Source: Rhodocyclales bacterium
Lineage (GTDB): Bacteria > Pseudomonadota > Gammaproteobacteria > Burkholderiales > Rhodocyclaceae
DNA length: 64,000 bases
Assembly (NCBI GenBank): GCA_026399475.1
Contig: JAPLQY010000077.1
Coordinates: forward strand, 1 to 64,000
Reading direction: 5' to 3'
In this document: in pieces, positions 9,778 through 18,318 of the stretch
How positions within the stretch are numbered: position 1 is the stretch's first letter
Layout: each line of letters begins with the position of its first letter
Position numbers and translations under genes: made by a program
The notes under the pieces: generated by a model
What the model was told of the DNA's origin: nothing
Seen by the model: only the letters and a program-made list of their open reading frames with translations
Database searches by the model: none

Positions 9778-10644
9778 GTGGACATCACTCAGCTGGTAGC
9801 CAAATACGAAATAGCCATCCGCCTTGGCTGCTTTGCCGGCATCTTCGGCCTCATGGCCCTCTGGGAATGGATCGCTCCGAAACGGCAGCTGTCGGTCTCG
9901 AAGGCAATGCGCTGGACCAACAATCTCGGCATCGTCGTTCTCAACAGCTTCATTGTTCGGCTGGTATTTCCCGCCGCCGGCGTCGGCATGGCCCTCTTCG
10001 CCGAGGCCGGCCGCTGGGGGTTGCTGCATCACTACGAAGTGCCTTTCTGGGCGGCAGTCGTCGCTTCGGTGGTTCTGCTGGACTTCTTTATCTACGTCCA
10101 GCATGTCATGGTTCACGCGATACCGGTGCTTTGGCGGCTGCATCAGGTGCACCACGCGGACCTGGATTTCGACGTAACGACCGGAGCGCGCTTTCACCCG
10201 CTCGAAATCATTCTTTCGATGCTGATCAAGTTCTCGGTCATTGTTCTTCTCGGGCCACCGGTGCTCGCCGTGGTGATTTTCGAGGTGTTGTTGAACGCCA
10301 CCGCCATGTTTAACCACGGCAACGTCGCACTGCCGATAGAACTCGATCGGGTGCTGCGGTGGCTGGTAGTGACTCCAGGCATGCATCGGGTCCATCACTC
10401 GGTCGAGGACGACGAGACCAACAGCAACTTCGGCTTCAACCTTCCCTGGTGGGACCGCTTGTTCGGAACATATCGGGATCAGCCGCGGGCGGGACATGAG
10501 GGCATGGCCATCGGCATCCGCAACTGTCGGGACAAGCAGTGGTGCAGCTGGCTGCCAGGCATGCTGGTCATGCCATTTCGCCGCCAGGCAGGAGACTATG
10601 CGATCAATCGCAGGAATTGGGAGCGCTCGGATGCGCTTCGGTAA
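9778..10644 (+). CDS. Membrane sterol desaturase / fatty acid hydroxylase family protein
   Basis: The 288-residue integral membrane protein carries the di-iron histidine clusters HVMVH, HQVHH, a middle FNHGN and HRVHHS. Members insert oxygen into, or desaturate, lipids; the substrate cannot be read from sequence. The start is GTG at 9778, with AGAAGCGGA upstream. It overlaps the next gene by 14 bases, so it is probably cotranscribed with the TVP38-rhodanese gene. Its placement next to sulfur-related genes is recurrent-looking but unexplained. Confidence 0.88.
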   Translation: MDITQLVAKYEIAIRLGCFAGIFGLMALWEWIAPKRQLSVSKAMRWTNNLGIVVLNSFIVRLVFPAAGVGMALFAEAGRWGLLHHYEVPFWAAVVASVVLLDFFIYVQHVMVHAIPVLWRLHQVHHADLDFDVTTGARFHPLEIILSMLIKFSVIVLLGPPVLAVVIFEVLLNATAMFNHGNVALPIELDRVLRWLVVTPGMHRVHHSVEDDETNSNFGFNLPWWDRLFGTYRDQPRAGHEGMAIGIRNCRDKQWCSWLPGMLVMPFRRQAGDYAINRRNWERSDALR

Positions 10645-11599
10645 GCTGGTGCGATTCATATTGATGGCCGCGCTCCTGGCGGGTATCGGTTTGGCGGCGG
10701 TCTATCGCGAGCAGTTTTCCGCCACGGCGCTCCAAAGCTGGATGCAGGAGGCCGGCGTTGCGGCGCCACTTATTTTCATCGCACTCTATGCGGCGGCAAC
10801 TGTCCTGTTTCTTCCGGGTTCGGTACTGACGATTTCCGGTGGCGCACTGTTCGGACCGGTCTGGGGCACTTTCTACAGCCTTACGGGCGCAACGCTGGGC
10901 GCAACACTGGCGTTCCTGGTTGCTCGCTATTCTGCTTCCGATTGGGTCGCCCGCAAGGCCGGCGGCCGCCTCAAGCAGTTGATCGAGGGGGTGGAGACGG
11001 AGAGCTGGCGTTTCGTCGCCTTCGTGCGTCTTGTACCCATTTTCCCGTTCAATCTCCTGAACTACGCGTTGGGGCTGACACGGATCAGCCTGTCCCATTT
11101 CATTGTTGCTTCCTACATCTGCATGTTGCCAGGGGCGATCGCTTTCACCTACCTGGGCCATGCAGGACGCGAGGCGGCGGCGGGCAGTGCCGGCAGCATC
11201 CAGAAAGGTTTGCTGGCGCTCGGCTTGCTGGCATTGATCGTTTTTCTCCCGGGCCTGGTGCGCCGAATGCGCCGTCCTCCCATGCTCGCCGTGGAGGAGC
11301 TCAAGAGGAAACTGGATTCCGGTGAGGATCTGCTGGTTCTTGATGTCCGGGGAGCGCAGGATTTTTGCGGCGAACAAGGCCACATTGCAAAGGCTCGCAG
11401 TCTCCCACTGGAGGAACTGTCGCTACGAGTGACGGAGCTCAATGCCTATCTGAAACGGCCGATCGCGATCGTGTGCCGCACCGACAAGCGTTCCACTGTC
11501 GCGGCCGAACTGCTGTCCAAGAATGGATTTTCTGACATCCGCGTGACGCGAGGGGGAATGACCGATTGGAACCGCAGCGGCTTTCCGGTGGAAATTTGA
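10631..11599 (+). CDS. TVP38/TMEM64 (VTT) membrane protein fused to rhodanese
   Basis: The 322-residue protein has an N-terminal VTT domain with several membrane segments (LPGSVLTISGGALFG, and VRLVPIFPFNLLNYALG in the re-entrant region). A cytosolic C-terminal rhodanese domain (about 220-322) has its cysteine in VCRTDKRS. The fusion suggests lipid- or membrane-associated sulfur transfer (inference). The start at 10631 overlaps the preceding hydroxylase gene and has GGGAGCG upstream. Confidence 0.88.
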   Translation: MRFGKLVRFILMAALLAGIGLAAVYREQFSATALQSWMQEAGVAAPLIFIALYAAATVLFLPGSVLTISGGALFGPVWGTFYSLTGATLGATLAFLVARYSASDWVARKAGGRLKQLIEGVETESWRFVAFVRLVPIFPFNLLNYALGLTRISLSHFIVASYICMLPGAIAFTYLGHAGREAAAGSAGSIQKGLLALGLLALIVFLPGLVRRMRRPPMLAVEELKRKLDSGEDLLVLDVRGAQDFCGEQGHIAKARSLPLEELSLRVTELNAYLKRPIAIVCRTDKRSTVAAELLSKNGFSDIRVTRGGMTDWNRSGFPVEI

Positions 11600-11639
11600 A
11601 GCCGCGACAGGGCTCGCGAGCCCATCGCGATGCTTTTCC

Positions 11640-12887
11640 TTGTCACATTCCATGATGCGCCTCCGCAGCAGAAAGTCCCTTGTTGTCGGCATCGTTCTGC
11701 TTGCCTTGATTACGTTTCTGGCTTGGCGACTGATTCGACCGATGAATATCTTCGTGGTAACGGAGGCGTTTGAACGTCCGGTCTCAACCGCGGGTTTGCC
11801 CCAATCGCTCCAGTCATTGAGCGCCAATGACTGTGCCAGTTGCCACCAGGAGTTTTACCAGGAGTGGTCGACGAGCATTCACAGCCAGGCCTGGACCGAT
11901 CCCTATTTCCAGGTGGATTGGGCGTTTGACGGCAAGCAGCAAGTCTGCAAGAACTGCCATATTCCGCTCGATCGCCAGCAGGAACACAAGGTGGCAGGAT
12001 TCAAGGACGACGAGAAATGGCAACCGATCCTGGAGCCTAATCCGGCGTTTGATGCGAAATTGCAGCATGAGGGCGTCACCTGTGCAGCCTGCCACCTCCG
12101 CGATGGCAAGATCCTCGGGCCTTACGGCAGCGAGAGCACGGCGCATCCCGTGGAAAAGCTCGCCAATCCAAACGAGGTCTGCTTCAAATGCCACGTCGTC
12201 GGCGGGAATCGCTGGGACACGTTCTTCCGGGTTCCGCCGTGTGGAACCGTCGCCGAGATTCGTAGCACCCCAGCCGCTGCCGCGAACGACGCAGCTGGCC
12301 AAAAGTCCGGCAGGTCGGGCGATGCGTCCCCCGACTGCGTTCAATGTCACATGCCGCTCGCCGAGCGGCCCCTGGTCGCGGGTGGCAAGGTCCGGACGGT
12401 GCGCAGACATCTGTGGCGCGGCGGGCACGATCCGGAAATGGTGAAGCAGGGGCTGGATGCTGCACTTCGCGAAGCGCCGGCGCCGTCACCTGACAAACGC
12501 TCCTTTACGCTGACCCTGACCAATAAGGGCGCAGCGCACTATCTTCCGACCGGGACGCCGGATCGACACCTGACTGCATCCATTCGCCTTGTGGATCGCA
12601 ATGGCATCGTATTGCGCGAAGACCATCATGTCCTGAAGCGGAATATTTTGTGGCGTCCCTTCATCGTCGATCTGCGGGATACCCGCTTGCCGCGATGGCA
12701 GCCGAGAGTCTTCCGGTTCGATGTCGATCCCAGCCGCGATCCGACGGCGGTCACGGTGGAAGCGCAGGTACAATATCACCTGCTCAACGAAGACCGCAGA
12801 CGGAGAATCGGCTACGAGAACAAGGAGCCGATTGCTTATGACGTGTTTCGCGCCCGTATCGGCCTGAACAAAGAGAAGTCGAATTGA
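11640..12887 (+). CDS. Membrane-anchored pentaheme c-type cytochrome
   Basis: This protein of about 415 residues has one N-terminal membrane anchor (VVGIVLLALITFLAW) and five CxxCH haem sites: CASCH, CKNCH, CAACH, CFKCH and CVQCH. A beta-rich, haem-free C-terminal domain follows. The haem domain resembles cytochrome c554-like multihaem carriers, so it probably moves electrons in the periplasm. The start is uncertain: TTG at 11640 or ATG at 11652/11655, with no clear ribosome site. It lies upstream of an SQR-like flavoprotein, which may supply electrons (inference). Confidence 0.85.
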   Translation: MSHSMMRLRSRKSLVVGIVLLALITFLAWRLIRPMNIFVVTEAFERPVSTAGLPQSLQSLSANDCASCHQEFYQEWSTSIHSQAWTDPYFQVDWAFDGKQQVCKNCHIPLDRQQEHKVAGFKDDEKWQPILEPNPAFDAKLQHEGVTCAACHLRDGKILGPYGSESTAHPVEKLANPNEVCFKCHVVGGNRWDTFFRVPPCGTVAEIRSTPAAAANDAAGQKSGRSGDASPDCVQCHMPLAERPLVAGGKVRTVRRHLWRGGHDPEMVKQGLDAALREAPAPSPDKRSFTLTLTNKGAAHYLPTGTPDRHLTASIRLVDRNGIVLREDHHVLKRNILWRPFIVDLRDTRLPRWQPRVFRFDVDPSRDPTAVTVEAQVQYHLLNEDRRRRIGYENKEPIAYDVFRARIGLNKEKSN

Positions 12888-12976
12888 CGATCACCAGTGT
12901 GCAGGGTCTTGCCCAAAGAGCTCTGCACGCATCCGGGCTGACGACGTAGTCGTGTTTTAAGCGACAGGAAAATCAC

Positions 12977-14104
12977 ATGAAACGAATCACGATTATCGGC
13001 ACCGGTTTTGCCGCGCTTTCCGCTGCAGGGAAGCTGCGTCAGCTCGACCGTCAGGCCACAATTACAGTCATCGGTCCGCGGCCGGAATTGATCTACCTGC
13101 CCAGCCTCATCTGGATTCCTTCCGGGCTGCGTCAGGCAAGCGATCTGGTCATTCCCCTGCAGCGCTTTTTCAGGAAACACGATATCCACTTCCATGCCGG
13201 CGAAGCCACCGGACTGGAGAATGGCGGCAGAACCGTGCTTACCAACAACGGACCGGTGCATAACGACGGCCTGATCATTGCCTGCGGCGGGCGCTTCATC
13301 AAGAAGCTGCCGGGTATCGAGCACGCCATCACTCCGTGCGAGGGCATCGCCGCGGCGGAGAAAATACGCGAGCGCGTCAAGGCCCTCGGCAGCGGAACGA
13401 TTGCACTGGGCTTTGCCGGCAATCCGAATGAGCCGACCGCAATGCGCGGCGGGCCGATCTTCGAATTCCTGTTCGGCCTCGACACCCAATTGCGGCGCGA
13501 GGGGCGCCGCGACAAAATCAAGCTGGTATTCTTCAATCCCATGCCCAACCCCGGCAACCGTCTGGGCGAGAAAGCGGTGAACCGCCTCCTGGCGGAGATG
13601 AAGCAGCGGGACATTGCCATGCATCTCGGCCACAAGCTGGCCGGCTTCGAAGCGGACCGGGTGAAGACCGAGGGTGGTGAAATCCCGGCCGACCTCATCA
13701 TCTTCATGCCGGGCCTGACCGGCAATGCGTGGTTCGACAACACCGATCTGCCGCGGTCTCCCGGTGGCCTCCTTAAAGCCGACGCGTGCTGCCTGGTCGA
13801 GGGGCGGGAGCGCATTTACGCAGCCGGAGATGCCGGCAGTTTCCCCGGCCCCGACTGGATGCCGAAGCAGGCGCACATGGCCGACCTGCAGGCGGCGGCG
13901 GCGGCAGAGAATCTGCTGGCCGAACTCGATGGCCGGCCAGCGAACAAGAGCTTCAAGGCCGAACTGCTCTGTGTCGTCGACTCGCTCGACGCCGGAATGC
14001 TCATCCGCCGTACGGAGGGCGGCAGCCAATCGCTGCCTCCGATGGGGGTTATGCACCGCGCCAAGGCGTTCTTCGAATCATGGTACCTGCGCCGCTACCG
14101 CTGA
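12977..14104 (+). CDS. Sulfide:quinone oxidoreductase-like FAD protein
   Basis: This 375-residue pyridine nucleotide-disulfide family flavoprotein has the N-terminal FAD site IIGTGFAALSAAGKL, a second GxxG region (IALGFAGNPNEP) and the FAD-phosphate motif IYAAGDAG. Its overall layout resembles sulfide:quinone reductases and flavocytochrome c flavoproteins. Cysteines occur in ITPCEG and ELLCVV, but I cannot confirm that they are the catalytic pair. It ends with a basic, aromatic tail (WYLRRYR) that could bind the membrane. The preceding cytochrome and the rhodanese genes support a sulfur role. Confidence 0.75.
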   Translation: MKRITIIGTGFAALSAAGKLRQLDRQATITVIGPRPELIYLPSLIWIPSGLRQASDLVIPLQRFFRKHDIHFHAGEATGLENGGRTVLTNNGPVHNDGLIIACGGRFIKKLPGIEHAITPCEGIAAAEKIRERVKALGSGTIALGFAGNPNEPTAMRGGPIFEFLFGLDTQLRREGRRDKIKLVFFNPMPNPGNRLGEKAVNRLLAEMKQRDIAMHLGHKLAGFEADRVKTEGGEIPADLIIFMPGLTGNAWFDNTDLPRSPGGLLKADACCLVEGRERIYAAGDAGSFPGPDWMPKQAHMADLQAAAAAENLLAELDGRPANKSFKAELLCVVDSLDAGMLIRRTEGGSQSLPPMGVMHRAKAFFESWYLRRYR

Positions 14105-14159
14105 GGCTTTCGTCGGCCGCAACAACTCCAGTTGCCGAACCTTTGCTGAAACCTGGTTT

Positions 14160-15332
14160 TCAGTGCAGGTGCCGGGGCGCGGTCTCGGCCTGCTCTTCGG
14201 GCAGTTCGGCGTGCACCGGTTCGCCTTCGGGATTCGGATAGAGCGGGGCGCCGCAGTCGTCACAGAACTCCAGCGGGAAGCGCTGGTCGAGCATCAGTAC
14301 GCTGGCAACCCCGGCTTCGCGCAGCGTGGCTTCGATTTGCGCCGGCGCTTCGTTGTTTTCATCTTCGTGTTCGAGTAGCGGCCAGACCACACCGTGCACC
14401 ACGTCGCGGCTGCCGCGCTGGGTGAAGCCGATGCGGAATTCCTCAAGCTGGCGATCATGGAAAGGTGCCACCACGGCGCGAAGTTCTGCTGCCGGCTGAT
14501 TCAGCACGGTTTGCAGGAAGGCCACGGCTGCACGCAGCGACCAGGGCCGCGAGGCGCGGTCGGCGTCGCGCACGGCGGCATGGTAGGCCAGCACCGGCAG
14601 GAACTCGATGGCGCAGGCGGGCAACAACGGACGCAGCGCATCGCCACCCTGCAGCGCCCATTGGCGGAAGGATTCCGCTGGATCGCCATCATCTTCCTGC
14701 CAGCGGAACAGCGCGGCGCCGCGCGGCGCGGCGACGGCAGCCAGCAGGTAGCGGGTATCGGACAGGAAGCTCATGGTTTCCGAGAGCTGCGCCGGGTCGA
14801 TTTTCAGGTTGCGCCCATGGACCGCGGCCTTGGCCAGCTTTTCAGCCAACTGTGCCGTGTCGACGTAGTTTTGTGGCAGTTGGTCAGGGCTGTACAGGAT
14901 ATCGGAAAGGCCAAGCTTGGCCTCGGCGGCCAGCACATGGGCCTGCAGATGAACCCGCACGGCATCCATTTGCGTCAGCGGAATGCTGCCCGACGGGATC
15001 TGGAAGCGCGACCAGGCCAGCAGCGGCACGGCGATCATCACTACATCAAGGTCGCTGGCGGCGTCAGCGCGGCGTGTTTCAGCGCAGGACTCGATCATGT
15101 CCGCCAGTTCGTCATAGGCACGCGAGCCGCCGTTATAGAGCTGGTCAAGCACCGCGATCAGTGTCTCCTCCGCGTTATCGGCCAGCAAGTGGTCTATGTG
15201 GGCCGCAAGGCGAGCCTCCCAGTAGGCGTCCTCGATCCGGTTCGATGACTGGCTCAGTCTTGTCGCAAGACGGGTGAGAAGTTCGGAGTCCGGCGTCTGG
15301 CGGGCACGGCGCGGAAGGCGGTTGCGTTTCAT
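14160..15332 (-). CDS. DUF2863 family protein
   Basis: This soluble protein of about 390 residues belongs to a family found in Betaproteobacteria with no known function. It has a basic N terminus, a long alpha/beta body and, near the C terminus, a CDDCGAPLYPNPEGE segment that looks like half of a zinc ribbon. The ATG at 15332 is chosen because the upstream extension is low-complexity and not family-like, although no strong ribosome site precedes it. It is divergent from the phosphate-transport pair. Confidence 0.8.
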   Translation of the reverse strand: MKRNRLPRRARQTPDSELLTRLATRLSQSSNRIEDAYWEARLAAHIDHLLADNAEETLIAVLDQLYNGGSRAYDELADMIESCAETRRADAASDLDVVMIAVPLLAWSRFQIPSGSIPLTQMDAVRVHLQAHVLAAEAKLGLSDILYSPDQLPQNYVDTAQLAEKLAKAAVHGRNLKIDPAQLSETMSFLSDTRYLLAAVAAPRGAALFRWQEDDGDPAESFRQWALQGGDALRPLLPACAIEFLPVLAYHAAVRDADRASRPWSLRAAVAFLQTVLNQPAAELRAVVAPFHDRQLEEFRIGFTQRGSRDVVHGVVWPLLEHEDENNEAPAQIEATLREAGVASVLMLDQRFPLEFCDDCGAPLYPNPEGEPVHAELPEEQAETAPRHLH

Positions 15333-15389
15333 GGAAAGATGAGGCCGAAAAAATTGACCGGCAGAAGCGGCAAAAGAGAATTCTACCAG

Positions 15390-15419
15390 TTGACCGTAAG
15401 CGGGGCTGGCCACTATAAG
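15390..15419 (+). promoter_or_regulatory. Sigma-70-type promoter for the phoU-like/pit pair
   Basis: TTGACC (15390-15395) and TATAAG (15414-15419) are 18 bases apart, 41 bases upstream of the start codon of the DUF47 gene. Confidence 0.6.
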
Positions 15420-15459
15420 CTGCTAAACTCCGCGTGTTTTTTTCCAGTGGCGGTGTCCG

Positions 15460-16098
15460 ATGTTCTCCAGATTGATGCCCAGAGAGGCCAAGTTCTTCGA
15501 TTTGTTCAATGCCCACGCCGACCTGATCGTGAAGGGGGGCAGACAACTGGTGGCATTGGTGGACGACCTGGGGCAAGGCCCCGAAGTGCTGGCACAGCAC
15601 GTGCAAGCCATCGACGAGATCGAGACCTCGGCCGACAAGATCACCCACGAAACCATTGCACTGCTGCACACCTCGTTCAATACACCGCTGGATCGCGACG
15701 AGATCCACCAGTTGATCATGCGCATGGACGACATCCTTGATCTGATCCAGGATTTTGCCGAGGCCATGTATCTCTATGACATCCGCCAGTTGACGCCTGA
15801 AGCAAGGCAGCTCTCGGACATAGTCGCTTCCAGCTGCGAGCGCGTTAAATCCGCCGTGATCCTGCTGAACAAGATGGACAACGCGCCGGCCATGCTGAAG
15901 CTGTGCCGGGAAATAGACCAGCTCGAGTCCGACGCCGACCGCGCCATGCGCACCGGGATTACCAAGCTGTTCCGCGAAGAGGCCGATGTACGGCAATTGA
16001 TCAAGATGAAGGGCATATACGAGTTGCTGGAGTCGGTGACCGATCGTTGCGAGGACGTGGCCAACATCATCGAGGGCATCATCCTCGAGAACTCCTGA
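15460..16098 (+). CDS. PhoU-like DUF47 protein, Pit accessory regulator
   Basis: The 212-residue all-helical protein starts MFSRLMPREAKFFDLFNAHA, the typical DUF47 N terminus. Such proteins bind metals and modulate the low-affinity phosphate transporter encoded beside them. Here the pit gene follows after 9 bases, so the two form an operon. Acidic ExxxD positions in both halves (for example HVQAIDEIETSADKITHE) match the metal-binding repeats of PhoU-type bundles. Confidence 0.92.
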   Translation: MFSRLMPREAKFFDLFNAHADLIVKGGRQLVALVDDLGQGPEVLAQHVQAIDEIETSADKITHETIALLHTSFNTPLDRDEIHQLIMRMDDILDLIQDFAEAMYLYDIRQLTPEARQLSDIVASSCERVKSAVILLNKMDNAPAMLKLCREIDQLESDADRAMRTGITKLFREEADVRQLIKMKGIYELLESVTDRCEDVANIIEGIILENS

Positions 16099-16107
16099 GT
16101 CGCCGTC

Positions 16108-17115
16108 ATGCAAGCGGTCGAGATGAGTCTTACGGTGATCGTGGTGCTGGTGCTGCTGGCGCTGGTCTTCGATTTCATGAACGGCTTTCACGACGCGGCA
16201 AATTCCATCGCCACCATCGTTTCCACGCGGGTGCTCAAGCCCCATCAGGCGGTAGTCTGGGCGGCCGTTTTCAATGTGGTCGCGATATTCATTTTCCAGC
16301 TTACCGTGGCCAAAACCATTGGCAAGGGCACCATCGACCCGGCCGTCGTCGATCACTACGTGGTGTTCGGCGCCCTGATCGGCGGCATTGTCTGGAACAT
16401 CATCACCTGGTACTACGGAATTCCGTCGAGTTCATCGCACGCCCTGATCGGCGGCCTGGTAGGCGCAGCCGTGGCCAAGGGGGGCATGGGCACGCTGATC
16501 TGGAGCGGTCTGGGCAAGGCTCTGCTGTTCATTCTCATCGCACCGGTGCTGGGTTTCCTGCTCGGAGGCTTTCTCATGGTGGGCATCTCCTGGATATGCA
16601 ACCGGATGGCGCCACGCAAGGTGGACAAGGTGTTTCGCCGTTTGCAGCTGCTTTCCGCCGCCGCCTACAGCATCGGGCACGGCGGCAACGACGCGCAGAA
16701 AACCATCGGCATCATCTGGATGCTGCTGCTGGCGGCTGGAGTTACCCAGGCGAACGAATCGGTGCCGGTCTGGGTCATCGTCGCCTGCTATACCTCGATG
16801 GGTCTCGGCACGATGTTCGGCGGCTGGCGCATTGTCCGCACCATGGGCCAGCGCATCACCAAGCTGAATCAGGCCAAGGGTTTCTCCGCCAACATGGGTG
16901 GGGCGATTACGCTGTTCATGTCCACCATGCTGGGCATTCCGGTATCGACCACGCACACCATCACCGGCGCGATCGCCGGCGTTGGCTCCACTGGCGGACC
17001 CAGGAACGTGCGCTGGGGCGTCGCCGGCGGCATTGTCTGGGCGTGGATCCTGACCATTCCGGCCAGCGCGCTGATTGCGGCCATTGCCTGGTGGATCGGC
17101 CGACTGGTGCTGTGA
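16108..17115 (+). CDS. pit: Inorganic phosphate transporter, Pit family
   Basis: The 335-residue membrane protein has about ten hydrophobic segments and the two inverted PiT signatures, GFHDAANSIATIVSTR near the N terminus and SIGHGGNDAQKTIGII in the second half. Both aspartate/asparagine pairs that bind phosphate and cation are intact. It imports metal-phosphate or phosphate with protons. It is cotranscribed with the DUF47 gene upstream. Confidence 0.95.
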   Translation: MQAVEMSLTVIVVLVLLALVFDFMNGFHDAANSIATIVSTRVLKPHQAVVWAAVFNVVAIFIFQLTVAKTIGKGTIDPAVVDHYVVFGALIGGIVWNIITWYYGIPSSSSHALIGGLVGAAVAKGGMGTLIWSGLGKALLFILIAPVLGFLLGGFLMVGISWICNRMAPRKVDKVFRRLQLLSAAAYSIGHGGNDAQKTIGIIWMLLLAAGVTQANESVPVWVIVACYTSMGLGTMFGGWRIVRTMGQRITKLNQAKGFSANMGGAITLFMSTMLGIPVSTTHTITGAIAGVGSTGGPRNVRWGVAGGIVWAWILTIPASALIAAIAWWIGRLVL

Positions 17116-17170
17116 GTCTTTGCCAGCCACGGCGACGCCATCACCCGCCCCCGCTGAGCCCCGCATCTTC

Positions 17171-18055
17171 ATGAATGTACGCATCGCTCCCGGTCCGGCG
17201 GCCTTCGGCCTGATGGTGTTGTTGTGCGCCGTGTGGGGCATGCAACAAGTGGCGATCAAGGTCGCCAGCGCCGGTATCAGCCCCATCCTGCAAGCCGGAC
17301 TGCGTTCCGGCATCGCCGCATTGCTGGTGTTCGCCTGGGCGCGCTGGCGGGGCATCGCCTTGTTCTCACGCGATCAGTCGCTGCAGCCGGGCTTGCTGGC
17401 AGGATTGCTGTTCGGTCTCGAATTCGTCTTCATTTTCGTCGGCGTCGATCGCACCACTGTGTCGCGCATGGTGGTGTTCCTCTACACGGCGCCCTGCTTC
17501 ACGGTGCTTGGATTGCACTTCTTCGTCCCTGGCGAACGCATGGGATGGCGGCAGGGGGCCGGCGTCCTGCTGGCCTTTGCCGGGCTGGTACTGGCTTTCA
17601 TCGACAAGGCCTCCGGTGGCAGCCTGCTGGGCGACGCGTTTGGCGTGCTCGCCGCACTGTTCTGGGCGGCGACGACGGTCCTGATCCGGGCCACGGCGCT
17701 GGCAAAAGTGACGGCGACCAAGGTCCTGCTGTACCAGCTCGTCATTTCGGCCGCGGTGATGTTCCCGCTGTCGTGGCTGGCCGGCGAGCGCGGCATCGGC
17801 GTCCTCTCCGCGCCGACGCTGTGGGCCATGGCCTATCAGATCGTGATTGTTGCCTTCATCAGCTACCTGGCCTGGTTCTGGTTGCTGACGCGCTATCTTG
17901 CGGGCCGGCTGCTGGTGTTCTCTTTCCTGACGCCCTTGTTTGGCGTCCTGTTCGGCATGCTGCTGATGGGCGATCAGCCCAGCCTGCATTTCCTTGTTGC
18001 CGCGGCGCTGGTGGTGGGCGGCATCGTGCTGGTCAATCTGCCGGTGCGCAAATGA
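17171..18055 (+). CDS. EamA/DMT-superfamily transporter
   Basis: The 294-residue protein has ten predicted membrane segments in two EamA repeats. The N terminus has the usual CAVWGMQQVAIKVA and the second repeat ends in LLMGDQPSLHFLVAAALVVGG. It is probably an exporter of a small metabolite or amino acid; the substrate is unknown. The ATG at 17171 is the first plausible start for the first membrane segment, though no strong ribosome site is seen. Its stop overlaps the ATG of a 41-codon ORF. Confidence 0.88.
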   Translation: MNVRIAPGPAAFGLMVLLCAVWGMQQVAIKVASAGISPILQAGLRSGIAALLVFAWARWRGIALFSRDQSLQPGLLAGLLFGLEFVFIFVGVDRTTVSRMVVFLYTAPCFTVLGLHFFVPGERMGWRQGAGVLLAFAGLVLAFIDKASGGSLLGDAFGVLAALFWAATTVLIRATALAKVTATKVLLYQLVISAAVMFPLSWLAGERGIGVLSAPTLWAMAYQIVIVAFISYLAWFWLLTRYLAGRLLVFSFLTPLFGVLFGMLLMGDQPSLHFLVAAALVVGGIVLVNLPVRK

Positions 18056-18177
18056 GGCGGGCCGATGCGTTTGCTTTGGGCCTGCGCTCGGTCATGCCGA
18101 TGCTGTTCGGTGTGGCGAACACCCTGCTGACCATCGGCTGCGGTTTTGCGGCCTTGCTGGTCCTGCAGCGGCTTTGA
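18052..18177 (+). CDS. Possible 41-residue membrane peptide coupled to the EamA gene
   Basis: The ORF begins at the ATGA overlap with the EamA stop codon and encodes 41 residues. It has a basic start (MRRADAF) and one hydrophobic segment (NTLLTIGCGFAALLVLQRL). The overlap suggests translational coupling. I recognise no family; it could be a small membrane protein or a chance ORF. Confidence 0.4.
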   Translation: MRRADAFALGLRSVMPMLFGVANTLLTIGCGFAALLVLQRL

Positions 18178-18318
18178 ACAGGAATGCCGCGGTGTTGCTG
18201 CGTCCCGCCCCTTGCCGTCCCTGGCATCTCGCTGAGCCAAGCGGGTATCCTAATCGACTTTGCCGGCGCCACCGCCGCAGATCGAATACTTCCTGAATCG
18301 ACGAGGTAATAAAGAACG

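Noticed and set aside
15903-17174. 423-codon ORF overlapping pit
   Set aside because: It is out of frame with the well-conserved Pit protein, and its composition (Arg/Gly/His-rich) is that of a shifted frame.
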